Assembly (NCBI GenBank): GCA_026874595.1
Contig: CM049316.1
Coordinates: 16,207,839-16,271,838 of the forward strand
Length of the DNA stretch: 64,000 bases
Direction of reading: 5' to 3'
Source of the DNA: Sipunculus nudus
Lineage: Eukaryota > Annelida > Sipuncula > Golfingiida > Sipunculidae
In this document: one piece after another, positions 50,030 through 63,295 of the stretch
Layout of the letters: the number at the start of each line of letters is the position of its first letter
Numbering within the stretch: the stretch's first letter is position 1
Notes under the pieces: generated by a model
Seen by the model: the letters and a program-made list of their open reading frames with translations, nothing else
Told to the model about the DNA's origin: nothing
The model's database searches: none
Program-made: the position numbers and the translations under genes

Positions 50030-52069
50030 TTCTCTTCACTGATTGTGAAGAAATACACTGTGGATATAAAATATTTTCCATAACAGTACATGGATTTTTG
50101 AATATGACCATTTTCAAACTCACAAAACAGGCACAGAAAATATTATATATTTTGTTGAAAGAGCTGAATGCGTTCATAGTATCAGTTTATTTCCAATTAT
50201 TGTAATTTTTCACTTTTAGTAATTTTTTCTGTCATAATTGCATACGTACTAAAATTTAGACACGTTTTCTCATTTAAAAGATTTAAACTCTTTGTAAAGG
50301 CCGAAATACACGGTGCGACATGTCACAAGCCACACTTGTTCTGTAATATGTGGCTATGTGTATCGGAGGTTGTCTCACTTTGCATAAGGTCGTGGGACAG
50401 ATCGCAAAGGAAGACATGATTCTGCGACTTGTATTTCCACATCAGGTCCAGCTTCGGGGAAACAGCTTGTTTAAAAAATAACAACTCTGGAACACTTTCC
50501 GTTAAGAGTTTATAATAATGAAAAAGTGTAATAAGCACATACATTTCCTCCCCTACACGGGGAGGGAATGCAAATATTTTTTATTTCGCGGTTCTTGGTT
50601 GAATATTAAAGCAATTTATATTTGTTAAGTATTCTTATTCCTTGATAGGATACACATTTGTGTAAATTTAATATGGCCAATGCTTTTATTAGATTGAATT
50701 GTAGAGCTTTCAAAGCGAATCTTCATAGATAGACGATAATTAGACGACTTATTAAATCAACTGCATATTGTCTTATCATGCGAAGCCAGAGAATGGCGTA
50801 TACTGTACTTCCTTCTATATTAACATATAATTATATCACTATAATTCCACCCCCAGTCAGTCATATATACATCTATGTATGTATGTGCGTGTGTCCATTA
50901 TTTCGAATCATACCCGTAACCGTACTTAGATGTTAAACATTGCAACATAGATTATTTTTTTACTCCAGACGATAATTATCAGCTTGTGAATGTAAAGGTA
51001 TACAAATATTTTGCACAGCTTGAAAAAATAGGGCCATGTATGATAATGCCATTATTGTATTTGCAAGAAGTAATACTTTCACACAGAAAAAGAAATCCAC
51101 AAAACATAATATCTGATTTTCCTAATCGAGGCATAAAATGAAAATTATGAGTCGATGATGATTGAGTTCAATTTTTTTTTAGTTAATTTACATATTTTAT
51201 TCACCAAATCACAGATGTCATTTATGCAAAAGCTAATGTGTACCATATAATTAATATCTATAATTTATAAGACCACTTGAGTTCTTGGCTGATGCTTGGC
51301 AAAATTGTTTTTAGCCTGGTAAAATTTTATATAACTTATTCTTATCACAATATTAGATACACTGTTTTATGATATATTATATGATACCTGTGAACCATTT
51401 GTCGAACGGTATGTTTATCGGACACCCCTCTATTACGAAATCCTGGCTACGCTCGTTTATATGAATAAGTATGTAAATATGGGCGAGTCAAAGAAAAACA
51501 ACCAAAGCACATGAACGACAAGGCAGCCACTGCAAGTAGTGTAGTATTGCTTTCTCTTGTGTTAAACTTTATGCTTTTGGGTCCGAGTTTTTAGAGCGCG
51601 AGTCTGGGTTCAATAGAAATATCATTTCTCAAAACACTTAATGGATATTCGAGATTATCATGAATATTTTTGTTATATTTTACACGTTTTTGCTTTGATG
51701 TTTAATTACATTAAGCTCAAAATCCAGGGATTAAGCTTTGTATAAACAGTCTTGATTTGTTTAATAATCTGTTTACAGTTCACATATATGAGTCTCTATG
51801 CATGAGCAGTGTGTGTTCCTCGATCTGAACGTACTAGTGACAGTCTATTCCCTTGGACTAGAGATGGACTCGGAATGATATCTCGAACTTGACCTACAAG
51901 TAAAAGTCGATAAACCCTCGAATCCAAGTCAGAGTCTCAGTCACTGAATTAGTGAACAACAAATCGCTGCCTGGTGGCAGTCAAAGAGGGTTTCAGTACA
52001 CTGATGAAACCTGATAGAACCAATATAATTTGGCATTCTCACAATAAAGAAAAAATGCATGAATTGAAA
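50030..52069. other. 5' flank of the giant gene, intergenic
   Basis: AT-rich DNA upstream of the ATG at 50029. It should contain the promoter and any untranslated first exon, but I could not assign a TATA box or a leader exon. No other coding exon is seen. Confidence 0.4.
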
Positions 52070-52395
52070 AAAATAAAGGTGGCGCAAACTGTGAATCAAT
52101 CATAATCAATAAACATGCTAGGTTTCGGGACACTGCATACTGGTTTTTTTTATCAATTTTTTATTTATTCCGGGGCGGTACTTTTGAGCCCAATAGCTCA
52201 AAGAGTATAGGTCACAGTGACCTTATTTCAGGTTTTCTAGGATAATTCTTATTAACCTACCTGGCTATATAGTAACAAGGTTCTAGGGATAATGGTAACT
52301 ATTTTTGCCCTGCTAAGGGATGGCTGGACGGCCAGACGCCCGGAGAGACGACGGACAAAGCCTATTCTGATATCTCAGTTGACAGTCAGACTGAT
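52070..52395. repeat. Single dispersed copy of repeat B
   Basis: It starts AAATAAAGGTGGCGCAAACTG, passes CAATCATAATCAATAAACAT, GGGGCGGTACTTTTGAGCCC, CAAAGAGTATAGGTCACAGTG and CAAGGTTCTAGGGATAATGG, and ends GACGACGGACAAAG, in the same order as the units and the tail at 1560-3260. It shows that the family is dispersed and not limited to the left array. Confidence 0.75.
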
Positions 52396-52918
52396 CTGCA
52401 AATTATTTTTAATCCCACAACAAATTTGAACATGATAATAATCAAACATTTCATTTTCGAATGCAAACCCATTTCTTTAGCGCTATATTGTAATGATAAT
52501 AAAAGGGAGAGTCACTCAAGAGTCATTGCTAAGTAGAGTTCTCTATATAAGTCAAAACTGCTAATCATGCTAATAGAAAACGTTCCTCCATTAATAACTA
52601 AATCCATTCAGCAAATTTTTTTAATGTAAATAAAGACGGTTCTAAATATATTTGCAAGAATGCCCTTAATTGTTTTCCTAAAGTCGGTGTGTGCAATCTT
52701 TTAAATTTTTTAAAACAATTTATCCTGCCGCGAGTGATTCAACAAATATAATATTCAAGTTTAGGTAAATCCGCGCTCTGTTGCCTATTGATACAAATCC
52801 CTTTTGATACAAATAATGGATTCAACTAACTTCAACTCAATTCAACACATTCCCCGATCCATTACTGAGCGGGATAACTGGTAACTTGTTTAGAGCACAT
52901 GGCTGGCGTCTCCGCCGG
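52396..52918. other. Intergenic, nothing recognised
   Basis: AT-rich sequence with no coding frame, RNA gene or clear repeat. Confidence 0.4.
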
Positions 52919-53209
52919 CTTCTGTGGCTCAGGGGTAGAGCGCAAGACTAAAAGATCGGGATGTAATTAATTCAGATCTCAGACTAAAAGCGGTGAGATT
53001 TTCATGGTTTGCCCCAACCTAGGGTAAGCGCTCTGCAGACTTAATTTGAAGGCCGTACCCCATAGCCGTGTATCTTTTACAAAAGAATGCGTCTTTTGGA
53101 GGTTCCTCGATTGTATGACCAAGCAATGGAGATAATTACACACCCGGGACCTGCAGGTGGGTAAAACACCTGGCCTGAGTGACACCAGGATATAAAATAT
53201 AAAAAAAAT
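52919..53209 (+). mobile_element. tRNA-derived SINE candidate
   Basis: The head CTTCTGTGGCTCAGGGGTAG has a good polymerase III A-box (TGGCTCAGGGG), and about 55 bases on, AATTCAGATCTCAG is a decayed B-box. About 200 bases of unrelated body follow, and the element ends CCAGGATATAAAATATAAAAAAAA, an A-rich tail. The D- and T-arm regions are too altered for a working tRNA. The SINE family is not named because no consensus could be compared. Confidence 0.6.
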
Positions 53210-53417
53210 GAGTGGAAACGAGTGCTATCGCCTGTCACGAAGTCCAAAACCAACATGAAACTCTGCAGAAGAAAATACTAAATACATGAATTAGATAAGT
53301 CAGCATTAATAAAGTGGAGGCGGTTACCTCCACCAAAAAAAATACAAAGGCCGGAGTCGCCGTTTTCAACTGTTTTGCTACCAATTTTCTCCTTGTGGTT
53401 AACTGTAAATAATCATT

Positions 53418-53464
<47 letters not shown>
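53418..53464. repeat. (CA)n(TA)n microsatellite
   Basis: A short CA run followed by about 20 TA units. Confidence 0.95.
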
Positions 53465-53469
<5 letters not shown>

Positions 53470-54930
53470 AATAGCCCCATCACAAAAATAACTAGAGGTC
53501 AATCTTTGTTACAACATATTTCATGGCAAGGGACTGGCAAGTAGGAGCACCATAGACTATATTGGTCGAGTGTATACTTGACACTGCGCCACTTATATTA
53601 ACCCTTTTCTCAATGAAACCTCATTATTTCCCGCTGAGTTTCAAGGAAATTTTAACACCTTAGCCTTTACATAATGTTAAAATATATCTTAATACTTTTT
53701 AACCTGAAAATAAATTTAAAATTGGTAACTGTATAGACCTCTACATTTCACCGAGGGCAATGTTGACTATGACGTGTTTGGGTACATGTTGCTGTTAACA
53801 AATTATCATAGGAACGCCTACAGCTATCAGCAACAAATATTAGAATTATATTCATCACAGTGACTGTATCTAATGAAATACACTGCATGTATCTAAACTG
53901 TAGGCATTACCACTTTTGTTTACCGTTTTTCTCCTTTTGCCAAAATATTTTTAAATGTTTTAAATTTCCAATTCGTTTTCCAAAGTTAAGTCAGAAAATG
54001 AAACCTGATAGTTTAACATTCATCTCTTGTCTTTAAAGCAAAGAGTTAAAAAAATAAACTCATTTTCTAACTATTCTACATACACTTTGTCTTTTATTAA
54101 ATACCTAATAAATGACCGCACCTATGTTGTAATCCAATGGCGTGCACATATAAATGTAAATAGAAGAAGGTAATGATAAATAAAAGACTCACTTGGTCCC
54201 TTGTTGAGGAATGTAGACTACATATAGGTTATTGTTCTGACAGTTAACATGACACAAATCGTAACCGTTAGATATAGGATATAACTTAACATAAAGGCAC
54301 TGCTAATCTCACTGTGACATATATTCCTTGCTATGTCCTGCTGCCAGGAGGCAAATTCGGCGATCGGTCATGGCGCTTGTTCAAATATGTCAGTAATGAC
54401 ACATCTTATTATGTTTCATTAATTTGCAATTGAATATCAAAATACCATAAGTTTACTTGCAACGTCACGTTTTAAGGTAAAACTACTTTTTTGATCAACA
54501 AACCTTTTGAATATTTTAAATCTGATTGATTTTAAATCAGCGGGAGTGTAAGCAGTGATTACTCACGTACAAATTATCTGCTGCTTATAAACATACTATT
54601 CGGCATGAAGAAAGGAAGTCTTCCTGGTTTTTACAGTTCAAAGCATACCCTGAGAAAAATTTGATAAAGGCCCTTTGCGTTATTTGCTCACGTAGTGGTA
54701 TATTATTTTTGGTTGTAACGAACTTACTAGCACGAGGTTAAAAGTATCTGGTAATGAAAAAGAGATTTCCTTGGAGGCATTATTTATTATTAAAATGCTT
54801 CTGGTGAGTTTAACTCTACTTTATGACGTTGAATAGTCATATATTATCTTAAACAGTTCTTAACGTATTGACCTTCCCACATCACAGTTATAGGATACAT
54901 TGCAATATCAACAAATACATAATTTTCACA

Positions 54931-55310
54931 GACAGCAGGATATGTACAAAGGTTTTTACATGATACTAATCTTGAGAACGCCGGTGTGATTGGCCTCTCT
55001 GTATTATCCATGATACGTGTGCATCATTGTACTTTTTGTAGAATCACCAAACGTCAGAATTTCGTTTTTTTTTTTTCATTTTAAATCCTTTTATGTGATA
55101 TCAAAAAATATATAAGTTTGACAGACAGCAGGATACATACAAAGGTTTTTACATGATACTAGTCTGGAGAACGCCGGTGTGATTGTCTTCTCTGTAGTAT
55201 CCTTGATACGTACACATCATTGTACTTTTTTAGAGGCACCAAACGTCAGAATTTCGGTTTCTTTTTTTTCATTTTAAATCCTTATATGCATGTAGTTTTA
55301 CGGTACACAT
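54931..55310. repeat. Direct tandem duplication, ~193 bp, two copies
   Basis: GACAGCAGGAT starts at 54931 and again at 55124. Both copies continue through ACAAAGGTTTTTACATGATA, GAGAACGCCGGTGTGATTG, CATCATTGTACTTTTT and CACCAAACGTCAGAATTTCG to CATTTTAAATCCTT. They differ by scattered substitutions, so the duplication is moderately old. It has no open frame. Confidence 0.88.
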
Positions 55311-58300
55311 GGTGACAGTGCAATATTTGATCAATGAATCATGAAACGAAGGCTAGAGTGTTCTGCTGTCTGATTTACCTGGAAAACGTGTAATATAACA
55401 TATTGACTTGCATAAAATAGGTCAACATACGTGTTGTCACATGTAATTTGCATACATAAACATGTCACATTATATGTATTATTGTAACATATGGAGGTAA
55501 TAATTGCAATAGCTCCTCTGATAGTTGGTTGTGGATATTACATTTTGCATGCAAGCACACCAATAACGTCATTCCATTATGTAAATCGATTGTCCTTTAA
55601 CTCAAACAATATTGGGATTTGATTGGGTTCATACTTTGCATACTGATAAGCGTAAATGCGTTCATGAAGCTGATCATTTCACTTTTAGGATTGCAAAGTA
55701 TATCATCAGCAGCCTTTAGCACTGAGAAAGGTTATGTTTTAACGCTGTAACTCATCTTTGTTATATAGATGCATTTTCATCATTCTCACCCAGGGAGCCA
55801 CAATTGTGGTTTATGTCAAGCAGTTACGAATGTTGTCTTGTTAATGGGACATAATCAGGAGAAATATTTCACTCTATCAGTTCACTTATGCTTTAAACAA
55901 ATGTTTCCAAGCAAAACCATTCCAGCACACAGTCTTATTTCCTCGCATATGACGGTTTAACACCATGTTATAACCCTGCGTGTTGGTGAACACAGTCTGT
56001 TTACCATGACAAAGCCGCGTGACCGGAGGTCCGATTTAGATGGGCAGCACGCGATGTTTCAGCCAGCGGGAACATGTATTACATTTTTTTGGCCAAGTCA
56101 GTCAGAGCATCTCCTGATTGGCACGTGTTGTGGCTTCGCGCAGCACGCGGCCCGACGCACTGTGTTATTGTTTACAACTGCGATCGCGCCCGGTTCACTA
56201 TATGTACACTCGTGTACAGAAGTAAGCAAACGGTTTCAAGTCAATATTTTGCCAGGTACAGATTTATTTTAAAGAGAAGAAGCTATTTTTCGTGTTAATT
56301 CAACTTGCTTTATAGGTGATTCGGCCCCTTTAACTGACAACAAAACAAATAGTTTCAGTAAAATGTTATTTGGGTGTCATCCCGTTGGGTTCCTGTGTAA
56401 CCCTGACCTTACCCTCAGATTAAGCCAAATCGGGACACATTATAAACAGCAAGGGCGATTTGGGAGTCCTGCCTGAATCATAAGGCCATTCCTAACGTTG
56501 TTTCAACCTAATGTACGTTATATTCTTCGTTTGTTTCGAGGTGGTTGCATTAACCAACATGACTACATTATCATCTATAAAAGAACCACATCTGCCACAC
56601 ACATTTGTATATATATATATATTTATATATATTATTATTATTAATGCTCCCCTGCATAGTTGAGCACTTCCACTATGATGTATTGAATTTCTATGTGTAT
56701 TACTTTGATTTTATATATATATATATATTGTAGAGTTAATTAACAGACAGATATACACTATGATGCTTGATTGAGCCCTACACTTTTTAAGATAATATAA
56801 TGGAGTAATATTATCAAATGCCCTTACCTGTAGACACGTCTTATCAGGCAGGCGCACAATACACACTGTACACACATTTATCTGGACACTCACGGAAAGA
56901 AATACAACCTATGATAAATCATGCTGGCTGTCTTTGTTTTAGCACGCTCCATCAAGTACAACTGAGGAGTAAAATATTATTAAGTTACCGTTATCGTGGG
57001 AAATGGCTACCGTAATTTCGATTATCTGTATAATAGTGCTTACTATAGATAGAGTTTCAACATGCCTTGTTGGATGAAAACTAGGTTGTTCCTAGGATGC
57101 CGTATGTAAGCATTTGCATGTATATAAGAAACTTGTTACGAAGAATTTGAAGACAGGTTTTAGGTATTGATAAGCCTATCCAGCTAATAATATCTTTCAT
57201 TATACCCACAAACTATACGAGCTACCATGCCTGATACTGATATTCCCTTACGCGATGTAGTTTTTACATAAAAACCCGAGGACTTTTGTCCTGATTTATT
57301 CAAAGCTAATGTTGTTGTGCTTTACAGCAAGAGGGAAAGATAGTGATTTTCTTTGATATAACCTATCAGTCCACCTGATCATGTTTATATTTTTACTTTT
57401 ACAAAATTATTAGGAACAATGCAATATTTCTGGGAAACTTTCATGTGTGCATAATGGAGCTCAAAATTACAGTTGTTAAATGATTGTAATTACTTGAGGA
57501 TAACGGAATATCCCAACTGAGGAAATTTTCGTCCAGAAATTGGTTAAGTTCATTTAATGTTTTCGCAATGGTTCTTTCCAAAATGTTCAATAGGAAAATA
57601 AAAAATAATTGCTTATTTTTCTAACATGGACAACCTTTTGAAGAAATATATTCGGTTTATGGTGGCTAAAATTGGTAAATGTTATGTAAAGAACTTGATT
57701 GTTTGGTGTTAATATGCAGTTAATGCATAGGGTTCTACAATATTCACAACTGGGTGGTTTGGAAGGGAGGGCGTCATTTTAATCCAACAAGTTTGTGACA
57801 TGCTGTTGTTTTTTTGGGCGCACAAAATAATAAAAATATTTATTCAAATATGAGTTTTCCTTGGTTCATGCTGGACAAATTGAGTTACATTTTTTTTTTA
57901 TATTTCCATTCAATTTTAGATCCAAAGTAAACAAAAGAGGAAACGATTATTTCACAGGCAAATTATATACTTTAGAACATTTATGATTAGTGCTTTGAAT
58001 TTCTATATAACATAATATATGTTAGTAGGTATTTATGTTTTTTTTTTTTTTGCATTTGACCATATCGATAAGTATGTCTTATTCAGTTTAACAAAATGAA
58101 AACATTATATTCCATCCATTCAATGCATTTAGTTGTAACCCTGGTCTGCCCATGGTTAATGGTGCATGAGACCGCATTGTATCAACAGGGAAGTATTCGT
58201 GTTAAAATGAGACAAATAAACAGCACATTTTACAAGTGACACTCATTTCTTCGAGTAGGGCGATGGACTATAATTTATGAACGCTGCATCACGTTACTGT

Positions 58301-58844
58301 CATATATAACTTCTGAAGCGTACACTTAATATAAAGTTCGTAATGAACAAAGACCCATGGCGTTGCTTATCAGTACATACCATACTTCATGCATGTGTTG
58401 GTACGGGGATTTATCTGCTTAACCGAACACTTAAGTGCATTTACATTACCACTAAACCGATTTATGGAGATGAAGACATAATCTGCAGTCTCCTGTGTTT
58501 CAAAATTGTTCACATTTGCACTATGAGGCTTACGTGTGTAAGTAGCTTGCTATAATTCAAAGTACCAGGAAGTCTCCTTCCACATCTATGTTTATTAGTT
58601 TCAAGTGATCAAGTTGTAGCCGGGTGAGATGTTAAAGGTGTCATGCCCGGAGCTATCCAGGAGTCTACACAAACATTATATATCATCAGCCCATGAGAGG
58701 GGTTGTATATTTCATTCACTTTAGACATACTTACACACTTTGTACTTTTGGAGGGTACCTCTCTTTTTGATTATCCCCTTTTCCGCAAGATAATGTATAA
58801 ACACTGAAATAAATTGATCATTATATATATGTATAGACACACAC

Positions 58845-58939
<95 letters not shown>

Positions 58940-59532
58940 CCATTGTGATACATACACATCCGCCAGCAAAGGTCTTTCAAATAACAAGATAAATACTAAA
59001 TTTGTATCAATATAAGATCATACCTATTTCACTTTGAATCAACCTCCAGGGTCTTTTCATGGGAGGAGGGGTGGGGGTGGAGTTGATCAAGGACATCAAA
59101 TAGATCCTGCAGCCAATTGACTATTAGAATTTTGTCAAAATGAACAAATCCTATTCACTGTAAGTGTGGACCAACAAACAGTCAGAAGACAGATATGATT
59201 TAAAGTAAAGCCTCTGAATGTTCAAGCGTTTACCAGTGCAGTTATAGTGATAAGAAATTACAGCCAATTGACATGATTTAAACCCCTGTGGTCTGGCAGT
59301 CTGAACTTCAGACGTTCGCACTTGCGCCGAGTCAAGTATCTTCCAAAGGGACTTACTTGTCCCTTATATTCCCGAACGAAGTTAAAGTTTATGTAAATGT
59401 AATGAATGCATTTAAACTTTGCCTGGCCAGAACTGATCAAGTCAAAATTCTGTCTGGTGGGAAAGGTGATGTCTGACATAAAAATGTGTCAGTGATAGAA
59501 TCAGGGCTTTCAAACATACCCTGGTGGCTATC
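55311..59532. other. Intergenic region upstream of the lipid transfer protein gene
   Basis: Mostly AT-rich. Positions 55985-56270 are more GC-rich with several CpG and an 88-codon frame that I cannot assign. A compound (CA)n(AT)n(GT)n microsatellite lies at 58830-58937. No further exons or RNA genes are supported. The promoter of the gene starting at 59533 should be at the right end, but no clear core element is visible. Confidence 0.4.
58830..58937. repeat. (CA)n(AT)n(GT)n compound microsatellite
   Basis: A short CA run, about 25 AT units and 18 GT units. As CA and GT flank an AT core, the tract can pair with itself. Confidence 0.95.
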
Positions 59533-60153
59533 ATGCGTTACAGTCTCTTCATTGCGGCCCTCGGGGTACTTTTGCCCGAGGCCGTGGGGTTGGTCAATTT
59601 CGCCCCCGGGGTGCGCTATGAGTACAAGTATTCCGGAGTCCAGCAGATCACCGACCTGGCCCAGGTTCACGTCCGAGCTGAGGTAGGTAAATCACCAATA
59701 TATAATTTATGCCGTATTGAAATATAACGAAACAACAATCATGAAAATGAAACCGTACAATGAATATGAACCTTCCTAATGAATCAGCAGTTATATTATT
59801 ATTATATAAATGAAAAAAGTCGGATATGGGGACGCAAAGATAGTGCGCCAAAGAGAGTATTCAAATGTGCAAGGATTGCTCATGGGTTTTGTCAGGTTGA
59901 TGTAATTTTACGGGACTACCAGTAACACGACCAATTTTCCCTTTTTTCAAGTTTTATGAATATTTCGAAATCCATCAATAGCATCCAAGTTCTAATATAA
60001 TGATTGTTCTTCTACTTAGTTTCCCAAAGTGTAAAGCTGTCCTCTTTTACTTTTTCAAGGTTGGTATTTCCCTGGAATCGCAGGTACCCCACGGTCAACG
60101 ATGTCGCCTAGAAGTAGACAGTTACAAAGTGCACGTCAAATATGAGAACCTGG
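59533..60153 (+). CDS. Large lipid transfer protein, N-terminal exons (vitellogenin/apolipophorin type), partial
   Basis: Exons 59533-59682 (50 codons) and 60060-60153 (phase 1 end). The product would be secreted and carry lipid. It opens with a signal peptide (MRYSLFIAALGVLLPEAVG) followed by NFAPGVRYEYKYSGV, the usual first strand of the lipoprotein N-terminal (Vitellogenin_N/LPD_N) domain, and then VHVRAEVGISLES and CRLEVDSYKVHVKYENLG, which fits the paired strands and Cys-Leu pattern of the family. Splice borders are GAG|GTAGGT and TTTTTCAAG|GTT, then CTGG|GTGAGT. Later exons were not found before 64000, so the gene runs off the window. Whether it is vitellogenin, apolipophorin or a microsomal-transfer-protein-like member cannot be decided from 81 residues. 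Confidence 0.7.
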
Positions 60154-60469
60154 GTGAGTACTTCAATTTCAATTTCATTGTTTATTATTCGCCCAAAAAC
60201 TATAATGTATTGTCGTCAAGTCTAAACCTAAGAATCTATATGCACAGTATGCGGAATGCGGTGTGTGGAGTGTGGGATGTGTGTCATATGTACCGGACCT
60301 GCCGCATGCTATATCTGTATCCGCCAAGAAAGTTTAATGGATACAACGTTTTCAGCTATCTTCCGCTGCCGCCGCGTTCGTAGTGTTTAACTCCACTGGA
60401 CTGATTTGTACATATAATTCAAGTAAAAATTGCACATATTTCAGGAGTGTACCGGAGGTATAGATGACC

Positions 60470-61050
60470 AGACAGGTTTCGCCACCCACCTTCCCTTTTC
60501 GTTGGAAACTGGGTTGGCCTTTTAACTGAGGAGTGGTTTGGAGTATCAGCCTGAAATTTTGCATATTAATCCATCCTGGGTAGCTTTCTCATACACTCAT
60601 AGACTCGTTGCGCCACCTAAAATCAAGTACTTAAGGAATACATTCACGCACTTGTCCCAGGAGTCGTTGAATGTATCAGTCTGAAATTGCGCATGCCCAT
60701 AGATCTTATTTCCTTATCTTGTATACAAGACTTCCGTTACCCCCTCATATCTTTTTTGCGTGACATCCATATGTGCCCTTGCTGTTGGTAAATATCACAC
60801 ATTTCTCTGTATTGGTTTGGTTTATTAGATTGAAATCGGGCATTTAGACCCATCTTGACTGGATTTTTCATAAGGCTTCTCAGGACTGGTGGCACTTCCA
60901 GCAATCACGTATTTGTAGAACACATTCAAGCTATTATCTCAGGGATAGTCGGATGTATCCACCTGAAACGCTGCATGTCCATATATCTTGGAATGGTTTG
61001 TCTTAAGTACAGAAATGGTAACAGCCTAAAACTTGGGCATCTCTGAAGCC
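60470..61050. repeat. Degenerate ~150-280-bp repeats, likely in intron 2 of the lipid transfer gene
   Basis: Phrases of the type GT-T-ATGTATC-CTGAAA-TGC-CATG-CCATA-ATCTT recur at about 60534, 60666, 60832 and 60951, and GCGCCACC or TGGCAC motifs at 60479, 60612 and 60886. They resemble the palindrome-headed repeats at the left end of the window. No exon is seen here. Confidence 0.45.
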
Positions 61051-61965
61051 ACAAATTATGAGGCTTTATGTTGTATCCGGTATTTCATGCGGAACCGGAA
61101 GAAATCGCGCATATGAATTGAACTTATTTTTTCATAATCTTTATTCTGCATGGCGGATCAGCATTCCATGCATGTGGAGTATGAGACAAAAGGTTCTGAA
61201 GAGTGTAAACACAGTACTAGTGGAAAAATGGAAAGAGTACTGGTCGGTGATTAAGAGTAGTGTATATCCTCCAGCCGAAGTTAAAATCGGACAAATTATA
61301 TGTCCATTTTCAAACATGAAATAATTGTTTATAAGCAACAGTTTAGATAATTTAATAACCACTTTAATATGTTGTTAACACATCCATTTCTAATTAAATT
61401 ATCTGATGTTTTAAGGATCAAATATGAGTGTTATGTCCAAGAAATTTAAATCAGTCCTTAACTGTAAAATTCCTTTCTACTGTTATTTTGTATTTTTCCT
61501 TACTAAAAAAATTAACTCTGCTGGTATATTTTTAAAATCAAAACAATATGATTTATGAAACGATGCAACAAGATATGCATTTTGGTGTCCGTAACCTATA
61601 GGTTAGTAAAGCTGGGTAATGAATTATCTTCATGACGTTATGCGTATCCCAAAGGTGTAACCCTAGCAGATGGAATGATACATAAATATGTTTATGCAAA
61701 AGATGTTTTATTTGAAATGTTTTGACAAATGGACATAACATTCGAATTATATTTTGATAACGTATAATGATGTGGATTTTATATATATATAAATATTGAA
61801 ATAAGACACCAAAGGGTCTAATTTTCAGTCTGTGAATTACTGTGTATGAGGGTAAGCATTTAGAAAAAGATACCATTCATGCTTTTCCCAGTGGACACTG
61901 TGCCATTGCACAGGTTTACAGAGTCAAAAAAAAAATGTGACAGAAAAGGCTGAACGGAAAATAGA

Positions 61966-63295
61966 TTAATCTTGACAATAATTTTACTGGATTTATACTA
62001 ATTTTATTTTCCTTCCTTTAAGGAATTGTTTACTTTCTTATGATAGCTAAAGTATTAATACTTAATGACATATCTTGGAATAAGCGGAAAAAAATTACAT
62101 CGTGCAGAAAGTAGGTCATTACAGGTGGCGCCACCTCCAGGTCAAAAGCAAATAGCAGTGACATGCTAAATATTCCTGTGAAATTTGGTGCTAAAGGCTA
62201 CTGCAGTTCCTGAGTAATTTGGTAACATACATGACATCATGTATGCACACACGACGAATCGTCAAGTTCTGCGAAATCTGAAATTCCGGAAAGACGCGAT
62301 CTACGCTCTTTACACAGCGCTTTACCTATAGGGTCACTACCTATATCGTAAGGCGCTGTTTGTTATGACCTCGTATCCTGAATTGCTACACCAGAGGGGA
62401 GCACTGTATTTTTGTCCAATCAGATGAGACCTTGTGCTGGAAGACAAAGCCAAGCGAGGAATAAACGGAGCCAATCATGTTTATTTCGTTTTAAGTGACA
62501 GCTCATCACCCCGCGTAACCGTCTGAACAGGCCACAAGCTCAGAGAGAATTGCCCCTGACGTGGTTTGCTTAGGGCCTTGGGCACATAGGATGCTCGGCC
62601 AGTGAGATGTAATTCAAACGAAACGTAACAACAAAGGCTGCGTGCACACCTCGCTGGCTTGTTTCAGTTCTGCAGACAACAGATACATGGCTACGCTAAC
62701 ACAGTCATAATGCCATAATCGAATCGGGCGATGATGCAAGAATGCAGAGGGAGCAATTTAAATTCGACCGGAAACTCATCAAGCGGCGCTTGAAGCGCAG
62801 CAATGGGCGGAGCCAGCTAGGATGCCTGTCGAGTGTTTGTTTATTGGCATCTCATTGGCTGCTTGTCACATCATACGCAAGTTTATTTCAGCGGACAACG
62901 AACCGCCATCTGGTGTCTAAATATATCATAAACGGTCAAAGCTGGCAGCGTGAAAATCAGTTGCTTCATTGGAAGCGCAAGATTTCCGCTGCCACGGGAG
63001 CGTAGACGCGATCTTGAAAAGAATTTAACTGAATTTATACTCATTTTATTCCTCTTCAAATAAGGATCTGTTGACTATTATATGAAAGCCAAAATGCTTA
63101 CACTTTATGACTATATATTAAAAAGAGGTAAAGATTATTTCAGCCCACCGAAAGCTTCTGCTACCTAAAACCATATTTTTGCATATTCATATAATGATAA
63201 AAAATGTATGCAAAGTTTCATGATAATAGCTGCAGCGGCTGTTGAGATATTTGATAACAGACGGTGGACGGTAGACAAAGGACGCTGCACCGTGG
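61966..63295. repeat. Two copies of a palindrome-family repeat around a GC-richer insert
   Basis: Segments 61966-62290 and 63005-63295 both begin near an AATTTATACT-ATTTTATT phrase, pass TATGAAAGCC/TATGATAGCT, and end in sensor-like phrases (GCAGTTCCTGAGTAATTTGG; GCGGCTGTTGAGATATTTGA). The first includes ACAGGTGGCGCCACCT, a perfect palindrome, at about 62123. The segment between them (62290-63005) is richer in GC with CCAATCAG and TCATTGG boxes and an 87-codon frame (62742-63005) that I cannot assign. Confidence 0.5.

Noticed and set aside
52919-52995. Functional tRNA gene
   Set aside because: The B-box and T-arm are decayed and the acceptor stem does not pair; it is better read as a SINE head.
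56006-56272. 88-codon frame in a GC-richer patch
   Set aside because: No recognisable domain, no splice context and unusual His/Cys/Arg-rich composition; not supported as a gene.
58721-58987. Frame with His-Thr and Ile-Tyr repeats
   Set aside because: Translation of the (AT)n(GT)n microsatellite.
62742-63005. 87-codon plus-strand frame
   Set aside because: Lies in an insert between repeats, with no family motif and no phase match to the lipid transfer protein.
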